64,000 bases of DNA. It comes from JALEFZ01 sp039820545. Its GTDB lineage: Bacteria; Bacteroidota; Bacteroidia; J057. The translations under genes and the position numbers were made by a program. Below are positions 16,456-25,396 of the stretch, one piece after another. The stretch's first letter is position 1; every line of letters begins with the position of its first letter. The notes under the pieces are model-generated. The model saw nothing but the letters and a program-made list of their open reading frames with translations, was not told the origin of the DNA and made no database searches. The stretch covers positions 29,390-93,389 of the forward strand of contig JBCBPW010000016.1 of assembly GCA_039820545.1 (NCBI GenBank). The letters are read 5' to 3'.

Positions 16456-17978
16456 ATATGCTGCTGCCTGGCAGATTGAAGGCTAATATTTTTGACTTTA
16501 CTATCTATCCAGGATAAGATGTCAAAAATCTGTAGAAATTGCCCTTCGTAAGGATCTTCGTACAAAAGAATAAGTTTCTGCTTGGTTTCTTTTAAGGTGC
16601 CAATGATCTCTCCTGCTGAATGTCCTTCAAAACGGGCCAGCTTTTTAAACATCCGGAAAATGGCTTTCAGGCTAGGGCTCAGTCTTTTTCGCCTTTGGAG
16701 CAGTCGGATGGCCATATCCCCTGCATACTTCATGAGGGTATAATTTTGTAATTCATAGTGTATCACCATATTCAAAACTCTAGCAAAAGCCTGATAGTCT
16801 GGGGCTACTTTGTCATTAGTCTCATTGATCAATGAATTGATGATCGGAAGTGCTTTTCTATATTCACCTGCTCCTATCCAGGTGTAAGCCATGAGGTATT
16901 GAATTTGGACATACTCTTCTGAAGTATACATGGAGCGGTTCTTTTTGATGAACCCTTCCCTTTGTCCATGAGATGTTACTGCCTCCTGAAATCTGCCTAG
17001 GTAGATGAGTCTTTGAAGCGAAATACGCATGGCGTCTGACTGGGCCCTAAAGTTCACATTGCGACGAGATTTCTTGATGCGCTCAGGAAATCTCTGTAGA
17101 AAATCCAGCGTTTGTAGGAATTCCTCATCTGAGGCATTTTGTTTCAGCGTCAAAATTCGCCCATAAATACTCACATAGTCATAAGGAAATTCTTGCGCAT
17201 AATCTTTACTAGAATCCATCAGATCTAGCAGTTGTCTATAAGCCTGTAGTTCCTTCTCAGGATGGTCTGTAGCCAAATGGTATAAGGCATGTATCCTCCA
17301 GAAATGGAGCTTAGCCTGGAAAGAAAGTGCAATTCTCTCATCCTCCAGGAAAGGATGTGCGATCAGGTCATCAAACTGTTCTCTATCCTCAGGGTTACGC
17401 GCCTTAGGTATCTCTTGGCGCAGCGCATGCATTCTGTAGTAGAGCTGCATGAAGGCGTTGACATTGTCGAGGAGTGCCAAACGATCTGCGGCACTTGAGA
17501 GTGCAGTCTTGACTTCATCTGTCCTACTCTGCTGGATCAGGACTTTTCTCTCCCAATTAGAGAGTTCCAAGTAGACGGGATAGAGATCATATTGGTCAGC
17601 AATTTTTTGCCCTTTTTGAATGAGGACAAGGCATTGGGGATACAAACCTTTTTCGTATAAAATTTCTATCTGGTGGAGTGTTTCTTTTACCTTAAGACTA
17701 TTGGTTTTACTCGCGTGAAATCCACTTAAACTTTTCAGGAGGAGTTGGTAGAGATAATTTTTATCTGCAGAAAGAAAACCAATGGATAATCCCTCTTCCT
17801 GCAGTTTTTCTTTTAATACTTCTTGATCATACACCTCCATTTCACATATCGCATCAAATAACAAGGCATACTTATTCTCCTCACCCATCGTGTGACGCTG
17901 AGCAAAAATTTTGAAGTACCGCTTCTCTGACATGCTCAGAGTTTGGATAAGTTCGTGAAGGGGATCTGGGCGTTTCAT
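16431..17978 (-). CDS. Large alpha-helical (TPR-like) protein, unknown function
   Basis: The 515-residue cytoplasmic protein has no signal peptide and a composition dominated by helices rich in Leu, Tyr and Gln. Residues about 1-90 form a compact region starting with PLHELIQTLSMSEKRYFKIF; the remainder looks like irregular tetratricopeptide-type repeats. Similar proteins occur in Bacteroidota, but I know of no assigned function. A second protein of related design is encoded at 36336-37769. Scaffold or regulatory roles are guesses. The gene is monocistronic as far as can be seen. Confidence 0.6.
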   Translation of the reverse strand: MKRPDPLHELIQTLSMSEKRYFKIFAQRHTMGEENKYALLFDAICEMEVYDQEVLKEKLQEEGLSIGFLSADKNYLYQLLLKSLSGFHASKTNSLKVKETLHQIEILYEKGLYPQCLVLIQKGQKIADQYDLYPVYLELSNWERKVLIQQSRTDEVKTALSSAADRLALLDNVNAFMQLYYRMHALRQEIPKARNPEDREQFDDLIAHPFLEDERIALSFQAKLHFWRIHALYHLATDHPEKELQAYRQLLDLMDSSKDYAQEFPYDYVSIYGRILTLKQNASDEEFLQTLDFLQRFPERIKKSRRNVNFRAQSDAMRISLQRLIYLGRFQEAVTSHGQREGFIKKNRSMYTSEEYVQIQYLMAYTWIGAGEYRKALPIINSLINETNDKVAPDYQAFARVLNMVIHYELQNYTLMKYAGDMAIRLLQRRKRLSPSLKAIFRMFKKLARFEGHSAGEIIGTLKETKQKLILLYEDPYEGQFLQIFDILSWIDSKVKNISLQSARQQHIQSSVSLS

Positions 17979-18063
17979 GTTCTATCTTTCATATGGGGCA
18001 GGATACCCTTACAATTGAAGGGTTTTATCATTTATTCCTTTGAGTAGACGCCAGGAATGCGGA

Positions 18064-18804
18064 TTAGTCACGTTTTTTATCTGCCTCTTCCCGCATTTTC
18101 TCCCAAAACTGAATTTCACGACCTGCCTCAGTTGAGGGATCCGTCAAAAATTCGCTTCTATCAGAATAAATTTTCAGGTGCCCTTGCTGCATGTAGGCAA
18201 GCCGCTGTCCCATCAACATAGCTTCTTTTAGATCGTGAGTGACGAATATCGCAGTCATCTTGTGCCTAACTCTCAGCTCTTGAAACAGTTCCTGCATATT
18301 GTGCCGTGTCTCGACATCCAATGCGCCAAATGGCTCATCCAAGAGCAGCACCCGAGGCTCAATGATGATGGCGCGACCAAAGTTGACACGCTGGCGTTGT
18401 CCTCCTGAAATCTGATGCGGCATCTTTTTATCCTGTCCTTCTAATTCCAGATCCTTGAGCATTTGGTGGACACGATCGTGAATTAAGGCAGGATCATTTT
18501 TTCGAATTCTCAGCCCAAAGGCAAGATTTTCAAAGACATTGAGGTGTGGGAAAAGCAAGGGCTCCTGGTAGAGGTAGACAATGTTTCGCTTTTGAGGGGT
18601 CCAATGACTGATCTCCTGATCTTCCAGAAATATTTGGCCAGAACTCGCACGCTCCAATCCTGCCAAAATCCGAAGCAAGGTAGACTTTCCTGAACCTGAT
18701 CTACCCAAAATACTCATGACAGATTCAGAAGGAAGGGTGAAGGAGAGTTGGGATAAAACGGTTTCTTCTCCAAATGATTTCTGTATGGCTTCTACTTTTA
18801 GCAT
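18064..18804 (-). CDS. ABC transporter ATP-binding protein (PotA/CysA/FbpC-like)
   Basis: This product has 246 residues from the ATG at 18804 (MLKVEAIQ); the upstream extension overlaps the neighbouring gene out of family. It is a full nucleotide-binding domain: Walker A GRSGSGKST (34-42), Q80 in YLYQEP, signature ISGGQ (132-136), Walker B LLLDEP (D156, E157) and switch His190. It resembles ATPases of import systems for polyamines, sulfate, molybdate or iron. The C-terminal regulatory TOBE domain of CysA/PotA is absent. No permease or binding protein gene is adjacent. It starts 4 nt after the upstream 112-residue protein, implying coupled translation. Confidence 0.88.
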   Translation of the reverse strand: MLKVEAIQKSFGEETVLSQLSFTLPSESVMSILGRSGSGKSTLLRILAGLERASSGQIFLEDQEISHWTPQKRNIVYLYQEPLLFPHLNVFENLAFGLRIRKNDPALIHDRVHQMLKDLELEGQDKKMPHQISGGQRQRVNFGRAIIIEPRVLLLDEPFGALDVETRHNMQELFQELRVRHKMTAIFVTHDLKEAMLMGQRLAYMQQGHLKIYSDRSEFLTDPSTEAGREIQFWEKMREEADKKRD

Positions 18805-18808
18805 AGGA

Positions 18809-19147
18809 TTAAGATACTTCCTCGACAATAGATGTTCCACTTGACAGATCCCCACTTGTCCATTGCCAAGACTCGTGCAGTCTGATTTTTCCATTTTCCA
18901 TGATTTCTGGTTTGGATTGGCAGGTACCCGTCATGATTTCTCCCACCGAATTGATCTGCTGGTATCGCATATCAATATTTCCCCGATCATCGACTAAGCC
19001 TATGAGGTGGCCCCTGACGATCTTCCCTCCAGCGTACGTACCAAAAAGAATATTCCCTTCTTGCTGATAGTGAAACTGCGTTTCAGAGGAAGTCTCGCCA
19101 TTCTCTGTATTCTGAACAGCGCGAAATATTTTGTTGTGGTAGGTCAT
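18809..19147 (-). CDS. Conserved small Bacteroidota protein (N-acetylglutamate synthase-like annotation)
   Basis: This product has 112 residues from the ATG at 19147 (MTYHNKIFR), with a small all-beta look: repeated short strands with Gly turns, including GNILFGTYAGG and WQWTSGD. Very similar small proteins in Flavobacteriia carry the database name n-acetylglutamate synthase, but they lack an acetyltransferase fold and the name is doubtful. No signal peptide. It is immediately upstream of the ABC ATPase (4 nt), an arrangement that may be functional. The exact role is unknown. Confidence 0.65.
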   Translation of the reverse strand: MTYHNKIFRAVQNTENGETSSETQFHYQQEGNILFGTYAGGKIVRGHLIGLVDDRGNIDMRYQQINSVGEIMTGTCQSKPEIMENGKIRLHESWQWTSGDLSSGTSIVEEVS

Positions 19148-19172
19148 AGGGATAGGAGTTTGCCCCAATATA

Positions 19173-19204
19173 GTAAAAGAGGGCTGCAGTCCATTACAGC
19201 CCTC
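19173..19204 (-). terminator. Terminator of the Oar-like TonB receptor gene
   Basis: A perfect 8-bp stem (GAGGGCTG at 19179-19186 with CAGCCCTC at 19197-19204) lies 34 bp beyond the receptor stop. Reading the minus strand it is followed by TTTTACTA. The T run is short, so strength is moderate. Confidence 0.65.
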
Positions 19205-19237
19205 CTCAATATGGAAATAGGTCAGATGTTCTGCTTC

Positions 19238-22237
19238 TTAGAATACATAATTCAGGCTAAATTGGAATTGTCTAGGAGCAGATGCGTTGCGGCGGACAAT
19301 CTGCGATCCTGGAGGGCCCACCTGGATTTGATTGCTTTGGGTAGCATTGTTACTGTAACCACTGAGGTTGGCGGTATTCAGTACATTGAAGACATCTGCA
19401 CGAATGTACAGGGCGTTTCCACCGAGTGACAATGCATACTGTGCTCCGAGATCAAGAGTCTCTGCCCAAGGAAGGCGACCTTCATTGCGGCTAGCTCCAG
19501 GGTAGCGGTCACTATTGCCCACATAGGCGTCTCCAAAGGCACGCCCATCTCCATTTAGGTCAGTTGTCCCAAGTGGGAGCCCATTCACTCCTAGTGCTGC
19601 CACATCAGGTATGTAATTGATGGGTTGACCACTTTGGAGCAGAGCGGCAATAGATAAGCTGAAATTATCGAGTAGATAGAGGTCAAAAAAACCGTTGATA
19701 ATGTGTCTACGATCATTGATAGAGGGTCCCCACTCTGCCTCAAAATCATTGCCATCCATGGCGCGGAAGTTGATGTCTTCTGTGTTATTTTCCAGTCGAG
19801 AGAGAGTATAGATCAGTCGGAATGCATAGAAATCATCTCCTTTGTCCTTCTGTAAGTTAACCGTCGCTGCTAGGTAGCGTGAGCGTCCGCCTGGATCAGA
19901 GTATACCACATTTCGCGCGACGCCACGAAGCGTGTCCCCATCTACGATGGCAAAACCACCAGCTTGAATAGCTACTGGACGCGTCAGGTCAGCTTCTTGG
20001 GCTGTCCGTACTACCACATCGTTGGGATCTGTGATAGGGTAAGCTGCGGCAGCATTGGCATTGTACAAGCGATAAAGATTGAAGGACTCGTTGTACATGA
20101 AGTCTACATAAGCAACAAACTTAGAGCTGATCTGATGCTGGTATCCCAAGGCCATTTGAATGGCGTAGGGATTGTCATATCCAAAGGGACTCAAAATGCG
20201 GCGATCGTTGGAGAATGCCTGATCTCGCTGTCCCTGCAAGGACTCAAAAGAGGGTCCATTCAAATAAGGAACACCTGCTGCGCTGGCACTGAGGTTTCCA
20301 TCAAATGTGATGGCATCAAGATCGGTATCTGCTGGCAACTGTCCCCCATCAATCAAGGCTTGAAGCTGCGCACGGTAGTCTGCCGAAGTAGTATTCTGTT
20401 GTAAAGCATCACTGTAGACAGCATACAGCACCTTGTCATAGTAGACGCCTACACCTCCTCTGATGCTGGATACATCCGTTACACGCCAGTTGAAGCTTGC
20501 GCGTGGGGCGATGTTGTTCAAGTCACCCTGTGATGATCCTCCCTTGGAAAGATTGTCGTAGTCGTACCGGAAGCCTAGATTGACATTCAGACGATTAGAA
20601 ACGGCTACTTGATCCTCTACATACAAGCTGAAGATGTTCTGTGCCTTCCCAAATTCTGCTGGACGCAACTCAATGTTGTAATTCAATACTTCTACAGAAG
20701 AAGGAATGTCATTCACCCCGAGATCAGAACCTAGGTTTTTATTTCTCAAATCACTGAGCTGTTCATTGGTCAACTTCACCGTATAATTTCCATTGCGATT
20801 GCCTCCGCCAAAAAGCTGATGATTGGCACTGATCACCTCTGCTCCTGTCTTCAGCGTATGTCTTCCTAAGTTGAAGGTAAATTTCTGCTGAAACTGTATG
20901 GTATTTTCGCGTGCATCAAATACGTATCCAGGATGCCCTAATACAGCCAGTGTCTGATCGTCAGGACCTAAAACTGCTACTTGTGGACTTTCAGGATTAT
21001 CAGGTTTTCCGTAGTTCCAGCGGAAACGTGAATACTGGATATTGGTCTCTGAAGAGAAATTGGTTCCTACATAGACATTTTTCACAGATCCTAAGAATGA
21101 ATTTCTGTCCTGGCTATTGCCTCCAGAAGGGAAGGTCGTCCCTCCTTCTAGTCCCCCACCCTGCCTGTCGATGTTGACAAGGCCTGTATTGACGCGCACC
21201 GATGTGCGGAATTTCTGCGACCAATTATGATCGATTTTTCCTGAAAGTAAGGTGAATCGATTGGCTCCACGCACCGTTTCATTCACCCCCAAATCAGGTA
21301 CATTGAGTAGGTTGTCTTTGAGGTCAATGATCTGTTCAGCATTGATGAAATAAAATGTCTTATTGGGATTCAGTGCACCGCCCAGCGCAAAACCCCCTTG
21401 ATAGCGCTGGAACCCATTTTTGACCTGATTTCCTGAAAGATCTCGCTGTGCAAAGGGGCTTTCACCGTCGATAGCGGGACCTGGACGTGTGACAGCAAAG
21501 ACTTCTCCATGTGTTTCGTTGCTTCCTGATCTCGTAGTGAGGTTGATGACACCATTTGCCGTATTGCCAAACTCAGCCGAGAAGTTATTAGTCAAAACGG
21601 TAATGTCCTGAACAAAGCCTACTGGGATACGAAACTTTTGACCACCCAGGAAACGCTCATTGTTATCCAACCCATCAATCATGTAGTTGGTATATAGCGA
21701 GTTGGCTCCATTAATGGCTACATTGGGTGCTTCTGGATAGAAGCCCGTGGCTTGGGATACATTGGGAAGGCGGAAGAGTAAACGCGTAATGTCACGGCCT
21801 TCTGTAGGTAAAAGCTCAATCTCCTCACGGCTCAAGCTAGAGGCTACTTCTGCATTCACCGTATTGATTTTTGTGGTAGAAGCACCAATGACGACCTCGC
21901 CTACTTCGTAGCTTGCCTTGCGAGCCAAGCCAATGTTGGTACTTCTCTTTGCATTGGAGCGTAAACTGATCTCTTCAGCTCTCGCTTCGTAGAAGACATC
22001 TGTTTCTTGTACAAATGCCGTATAAGTGCCAGAAGTGGAAAGACCTGTAAATGTCACTTTGCCCAAACCATTGGTCGTGCGTGCTGCACGATATCCGATG
22101 GCTTCATTTTCTAAGATGACATTGATTTCTTGGCCGACATCTCCATTGTCCAGATAAACAACCGAGATTTCCAGGTCTACCTGTGCGATAAGTAGGACAG
22201 GTAGACACAATGTGAGGAAAAGAAGAATTTTTCTCAT
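19238..22237 (-). CDS. Oar-like TonB-dependent outer-membrane receptor
   Basis: The 999-residue product has a signal peptide (about 1-19, LLIAQ). Domain order is: a carboxypeptidase-regulatory/Cna-B-like beta domain (about 22-110), a TonB plug (about 130-235, including a MIDGLDNNE motif and LTNNFSAEFG), and a 22-strand-type barrel to the C-terminal aromatic residue (ending FSLNYVF). The plug pattern with IELLPTEGRD, VAINGANS and SAEFGNTANGVI matches Oar/TonB-receptor proteins rather than SusC. There is no SusD-like lipoprotein next to it. Substrate unknown; protein or peptide uptake or surface assembly are possible. It ends before a hairpin terminator. Confidence 0.88.
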   Translation of the reverse strand: MRKILLFLTLCLPVLLIAQVDLEISVVYLDNGDVGQEINVILENEAIGYRAARTTNGLGKVTFTGLSTSGTYTAFVQETDVFYEARAEEISLRSNAKRSTNIGLARKASYEVGEVVIGASTTKINTVNAEVASSLSREEIELLPTEGRDITRLLFRLPNVSQATGFYPEAPNVAINGANSLYTNYMIDGLDNNERFLGGQKFRIPVGFVQDITVLTNNFSAEFGNTANGVINLTTRSGSNETHGEVFAVTRPGPAIDGESPFAQRDLSGNQVKNGFQRYQGGFALGGALNPNKTFYFINAEQIIDLKDNLLNVPDLGVNETVRGANRFTLLSGKIDHNWSQKFRTSVRVNTGLVNIDRQGGGLEGGTTFPSGGNSQDRNSFLGSVKNVYVGTNFSSETNIQYSRFRWNYGKPDNPESPQVAVLGPDDQTLAVLGHPGYVFDARENTIQFQQKFTFNLGRHTLKTGAEVISANHQLFGGGNRNGNYTVKLTNEQLSDLRNKNLGSDLGVNDIPSSVEVLNYNIELRPAEFGKAQNIFSLYVEDQVAVSNRLNVNLGFRYDYDNLSKGGSSQGDLNNIAPRASFNWRVTDVSSIRGGVGVYYDKVLYAVYSDALQQNTTSADYRAQLQALIDGGQLPADTDLDAITFDGNLSASAAGVPYLNGPSFESLQGQRDQAFSNDRRILSPFGYDNPYAIQMALGYQHQISSKFVAYVDFMYNESFNLYRLYNANAAAAYPITDPNDVVVRTAQEADLTRPVAIQAGGFAIVDGDTLRGVARNVVYSDPGGRSRYLAATVNLQKDKGDDFYAFRLIYTLSRLENNTEDINFRAMDGNDFEAEWGPSINDRRHIINGFFDLYLLDNFSLSIAALLQSGQPINYIPDVAALGVNGLPLGTTDLNGDGRAFGDAYVGNSDRYPGASRNEGRLPWAETLDLGAQYALSLGGNALYIRADVFNVLNTANLSGYSNNATQSNQIQVGPPGSQIVRRNASAPRQFQFSLNYVF

Positions 22238-22478
22238 TGTGTTGATCGTAAAATAGCGTTTAAGTTTTTGACATAGAATTCAGAACTGTCGAAGGACAGT
22301 ACGGATAGCTACCTTTTGATTACTGGCATATGCTTTTGCAATCAAGTAGTTGTCTTTTACCTGTTGATTCCAGCAGATAAAATGGTTAATAGATAAATGA
22401 ATAGGAGAGATAGCTTGGCGTTTGTCGAATAATGGAAACGGTCCTATTTGTGGGACCAAACAAACCCTTGTCTATCTA

Positions 22479-23180
22479 TTATGAGTGGATAGGAGGACCT
22501 CTTGGAGATGAGGTCAAAGGTACATGGTGAAGCAGACAAAGCGGACGATGAATGGCCGTGGTGAAAGTAGAAGGAAAAAGTAGCTGGCGAAGGACTTCAG
22601 CCAACCGTGTGCGATGTGTCTGGATAAAAAGCAACAGATCTGATGCGGTATCTAGATCTGTTTTTTCTTCTAGCCACTGGACATCTAGCTGGCGAAGCTG
22701 GGCATATTGTAGGAGACTCTCCTGGAGGTCTGAGGTCTCCCAAGTGAGGGATTGAAATTCGTGGGAGGCAAATTGATCACGATGCAGGCCAATGAGGTAC
22801 ACACCTCCATCTTGGGTGCCACCTGCTACCAGTTGACGTTGGGACAGCAAATCAGAACTGATGCTAATATCCGCAGTTGTCAGTGAAGGGCAGTCATTCC
22901 CGATGGCAATCACCTGCTGATAGCCCATCTCAAAGACATCGGCAAAAGCATGACTCAGTCGCTCTCCAAACGAATTTCCTCTTTGAAGAGTCGAATCTAC
23001 CCAAATGACAGGTAAGCCCGTAGACTCAGCCGTACGGAGGCTATGCTGATTCAGCGTCTCGCTGATCCTCTGGTTTACATTCCAAGAGCCTTGGGCATTC
23101 CAAGTCTTGAAAAACGCTTCCTTTTTTGCTTCTCTAGCAAAAAATAAAATGGCGGTATGTGGAGTCTTGGTGTAAATCAG
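22479..23180 (-). CDS. DUF2064 family glycosyltransferase-like protein, non-ATG start
   Basis: Reading the minus strand upstream of the first in-frame ATG (22928) shows that the reading frame stays open to a stop at 23232-23234. The extra residues are clearly part of the family: TAILFFARE near the start, RGNSFGERL, then GYQQVIAIGNDCPSL. The DUF2064 family has a GT-A-like nucleotidyl/glycosyltransferase fold of about 200-230 residues. In this frame no ATG, GTG or TTG lies before the domain; the most plausible start is CTG at 23180 (or ATT at 23177). The last 30 residues, rich in His, Pro and Leu, do not look like the family. It lies 149 bp behind recN on the same strand. Confidence 0.7.
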   Translation of the reverse strand: MIYTKTPHTAILFFAREAKKEAFFKTWNAQGSWNVNQRISETLNQHSLRTAESTGLPVIWVDSTLQRGNSFGERLSHAFADVFEMGYQQVIAIGNDCPSLTTADISISSDLLSQRQLVAGGTQDGGVYLIGLHRDQFASHEFQSLTWETSDLQESLLQYAQLRQLDVQWLEEKTDLDTASDLLLFIQTHRTRLAEVLRQLLFPSTFTTAIHRPLCLLHHVPLTSSPRGPPIHS

Positions 23181-23328
23181 ACGATCATTCGAGATGAGAA
23201 AATGGGTTATGCCTGTACATTTCCCAATAAATTAAAACGAAATAAAGCCTCAAAAGGCAAGCGTTATGTCCGCGAAGCGACAGGCAGAGAGAACTTATGG
23301 TTCTACAAATTCGGATGATTCGGAGATT

Positions 23329-25038
23329 TTATTCGTTGACGGTGATCAATTCTTCTGCATTTTTGATCGCCGAAGCCGTGGGTTCATCTCCACTGAGCAT
23401 CTGTGCGACTACCTGAATTCTGGCATCGTGATCCAGCTGAGAAACGCTGGAAAAGGTTTTTTCTCCTTCGACTTTCTTGCGTATGAAGAAATGTGCTTTC
23501 CCTTTGGCCGCGATTTGTGGGAGGTGAGTAATGGATAGAATTTGAAATTTATTTGCCAACTGCTGCATGACGACCCCTACCTTTTTCGCAATTTCTCCAC
23601 TGATCCCTGTATCGATCTCATCAAAGATCATCACAGGAAAAGAAGATTTTTCTGCTAATGCAGCTTTAATGGCCAGCATCACGCGGGAGATTTCACCACC
23701 AGAGGCAATCTGGGAGAGGGGACCCGCTGGCACGCCTGGATTGGTTTGTATCTGGAAATAGACTTTATTGATCCCATGTGAAAGGGGTTTGATTCGCGCT
23801 CCCTCTAGCTCCAAGCTTCCATTTTCGTGGAAATTGCGTTTGATGTCGATCATAAATCGCGCTTTTTGGAAGCCTACCTGTGCCAAGAGCATATCTACTG
23901 TTTGCTGAAGGAGCGGTTGAGCCTTTAATCGACGGGATTCTAGTTGTTGCCCCCATTTCCCTAAAAGGTTTACTGCCTGTTCAAACTCTTTTCTTAGGCG
24001 CTGGATATTTTCTTCCAAAGAATCAAATTCTGTCAGTTGGGTAGCAATGCGTTCATACAAATCTACCAACTCCTGCCCAGACTGTACCTGATATTTGAGC
24101 TTGAGCGAATGGTATAAGGCCAGTCTTTCTTCGATGAATGCCAGTCTTTCTGGGTCTGTTTCAACCCGTTCTAGCATTTCCTGAAAAGAAAAGGTAGATT
24201 CTTTGATTTGCTCAAGCATCTCATCCAATCCCTGTACCGATTCTCCCAGATTTTGATTGACATTAGAGACTTTACGCAATGGCACAATCACCTCACTCAA
24301 TTGATTGTAGATAGAGTTATCGACTTGATAAAGCAATTCAATGGCGCCTCCCAGTGCTTCGCGTATCTCTTCTGAGTGTTGCAAGAGATTCAACTCTTGC
24401 TCTAGCTCATCTTCTTCATTTGCCTGAAGCCCCGCCTTATCTAGTTCATCTACTTGAAATTTTAAATATTCCCACTGCCCCTTGGCTGCGCGCTCTTTTT
24501 CTTCGAGCTCCGCAATTTGCTGGGAGAGACTATCCACGATTTTGAGCTGGGCTTGATACTGCTGTAGCTCATCGCTACAATCTGCATACTCATCCAAGAG
24601 GTCGAGTTGCTTATCCGCTGAAAGGAGTACCTGATTGTCGTGCTGCCCATGCATATCCAGCAGGAGTGAGCTCACTTCTCTTAGCAATTGAAGGGAAACA
24701 GGGGTGTCATTTATAAAGGCACGAGATTTTCCATTGGGACGAATTTCTCTGCGGATCGTGATTTCTCCATTTTCCTCTAGGTCAAACTCCTCGAAAGCAT
24801 TCAGTTGCTTTTGTATAATGCTGGGCAGTCTACCAAAGGTCCCTTCGACAATACACTTTTCATCGTAAAGGAATACAAATGAGCTGTCGGCTCGCTTGCC
24901 CATGATCAGTCCCAAGGCCCCGATCAACAAGGACTTCCCCGCCCCTGTTTCTCCCGTGAGGATGTTGAGCCCTTGCAGAAAATCAATATGAGTTTCCTTA
25001 AATAAGGCGTAATTCTTGATATAAAGATGCTGAAGCAT
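23329..25038 (-). CDS. recN: DNA repair protein RecN
   Basis: The 569-residue product has the usual length. It is an SMC-like ATPase with Walker A GETGAGKS (29-36), long coiled coils through the middle, the signature SGGEISRVML (near 448) and Walker B MIFDEIDTG (near 474). RecN binds DNA ends and helps double-strand break repair by recombination in the cytoplasm. The ATG at 25038 fits the conserved N-terminus MLQHLYIKNYALF. The gene seems to stand at the head of a unit with the DUF2064 gene. Confidence 0.96.
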   Translation of the reverse strand: MLQHLYIKNYALFKETHIDFLQGLNILTGETGAGKSLLIGALGLIMGKRADSSFVFLYDEKCIVEGTFGRLPSIIQKQLNAFEEFDLEENGEITIRREIRPNGKSRAFINDTPVSLQLLREVSSLLLDMHGQHDNQVLLSADKQLDLLDEYADCSDELQQYQAQLKIVDSLSQQIAELEEKERAAKGQWEYLKFQVDELDKAGLQANEEDELEQELNLLQHSEEIREALGGAIELLYQVDNSIYNQLSEVIVPLRKVSNVNQNLGESVQGLDEMLEQIKESTFSFQEMLERVETDPERLAFIEERLALYHSLKLKYQVQSGQELVDLYERIATQLTEFDSLEENIQRLRKEFEQAVNLLGKWGQQLESRRLKAQPLLQQTVDMLLAQVGFQKARFMIDIKRNFHENGSLELEGARIKPLSHGINKVYFQIQTNPGVPAGPLSQIASGGEISRVMLAIKAALAEKSSFPVMIFDEIDTGISGEIAKKVGVVMQQLANKFQILSITHLPQIAAKGKAHFFIRKKVEGEKTFSSVSQLDHDARIQVVAQMLSGDEPTASAIKNAEELITVNE

Positions 25039-25396
25039 ACGATTTTACAGCTGACGGAATGGATTTATTATGGGCTTTCTTCAAGCATTGAAGAGACTAG
25101 CCAAAAATATTCAAACAAATTTAGTGGAAAAATCGAATATCATCAGGAAAAACCACAGGATCTTTGATGATATTTTTTGCATTTGCTTATATATTTAGCT
25201 GAATGAGCGGGAAAAATTCCTAGGTGAGTCGTGCGTATTTTACTTTTCCTCTTCGCCAAAATTCCTAATTTTGTGCGAGAAAAAAGAGACTGTCTGCAAA
25301 TTTTCAATACCAAATTCAAACAATCACTTTGGGAGTGTAGGTTCATAAAATTTAACTACATTTCCGACATATTGACAAACAGTTATACATCTATAT
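25039..25396. other. Divergent intergenic region recN / lpdA
   Basis: No gene is seen in these 358 bp. An octamer TAATTTTG at 25266-25273 fits the Bacteroidota -7 consensus TAnnTTTG for a + strand promoter of lpdA, but the upstream region (TTTT near 25244) only poorly matches the -33 TTTG element. Confidence 0.5.
25266..25273 (+). promoter_or_regulatory. Candidate -7 element for lpdA
   Basis: TAATTTTG matches TAnnTTTG exactly, 123 bp before the lpdA start. The -33 partner is weak, so the call is tentative. Confidence 0.3.

Noticed and set aside
22440..22457. Hairpin GGTCC/GGACC as terminator of the DUF2064 gene
   Set aside because: The stem is only 5-6 bp and no strong T run follows on the minus strand.
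25372..25377. TTGACA sequence before lpdA as -35 box
   Set aside because: It is only 19 bp upstream of the start codon, so transcription would begin within the gene; Bacteroidota also use a different consensus.
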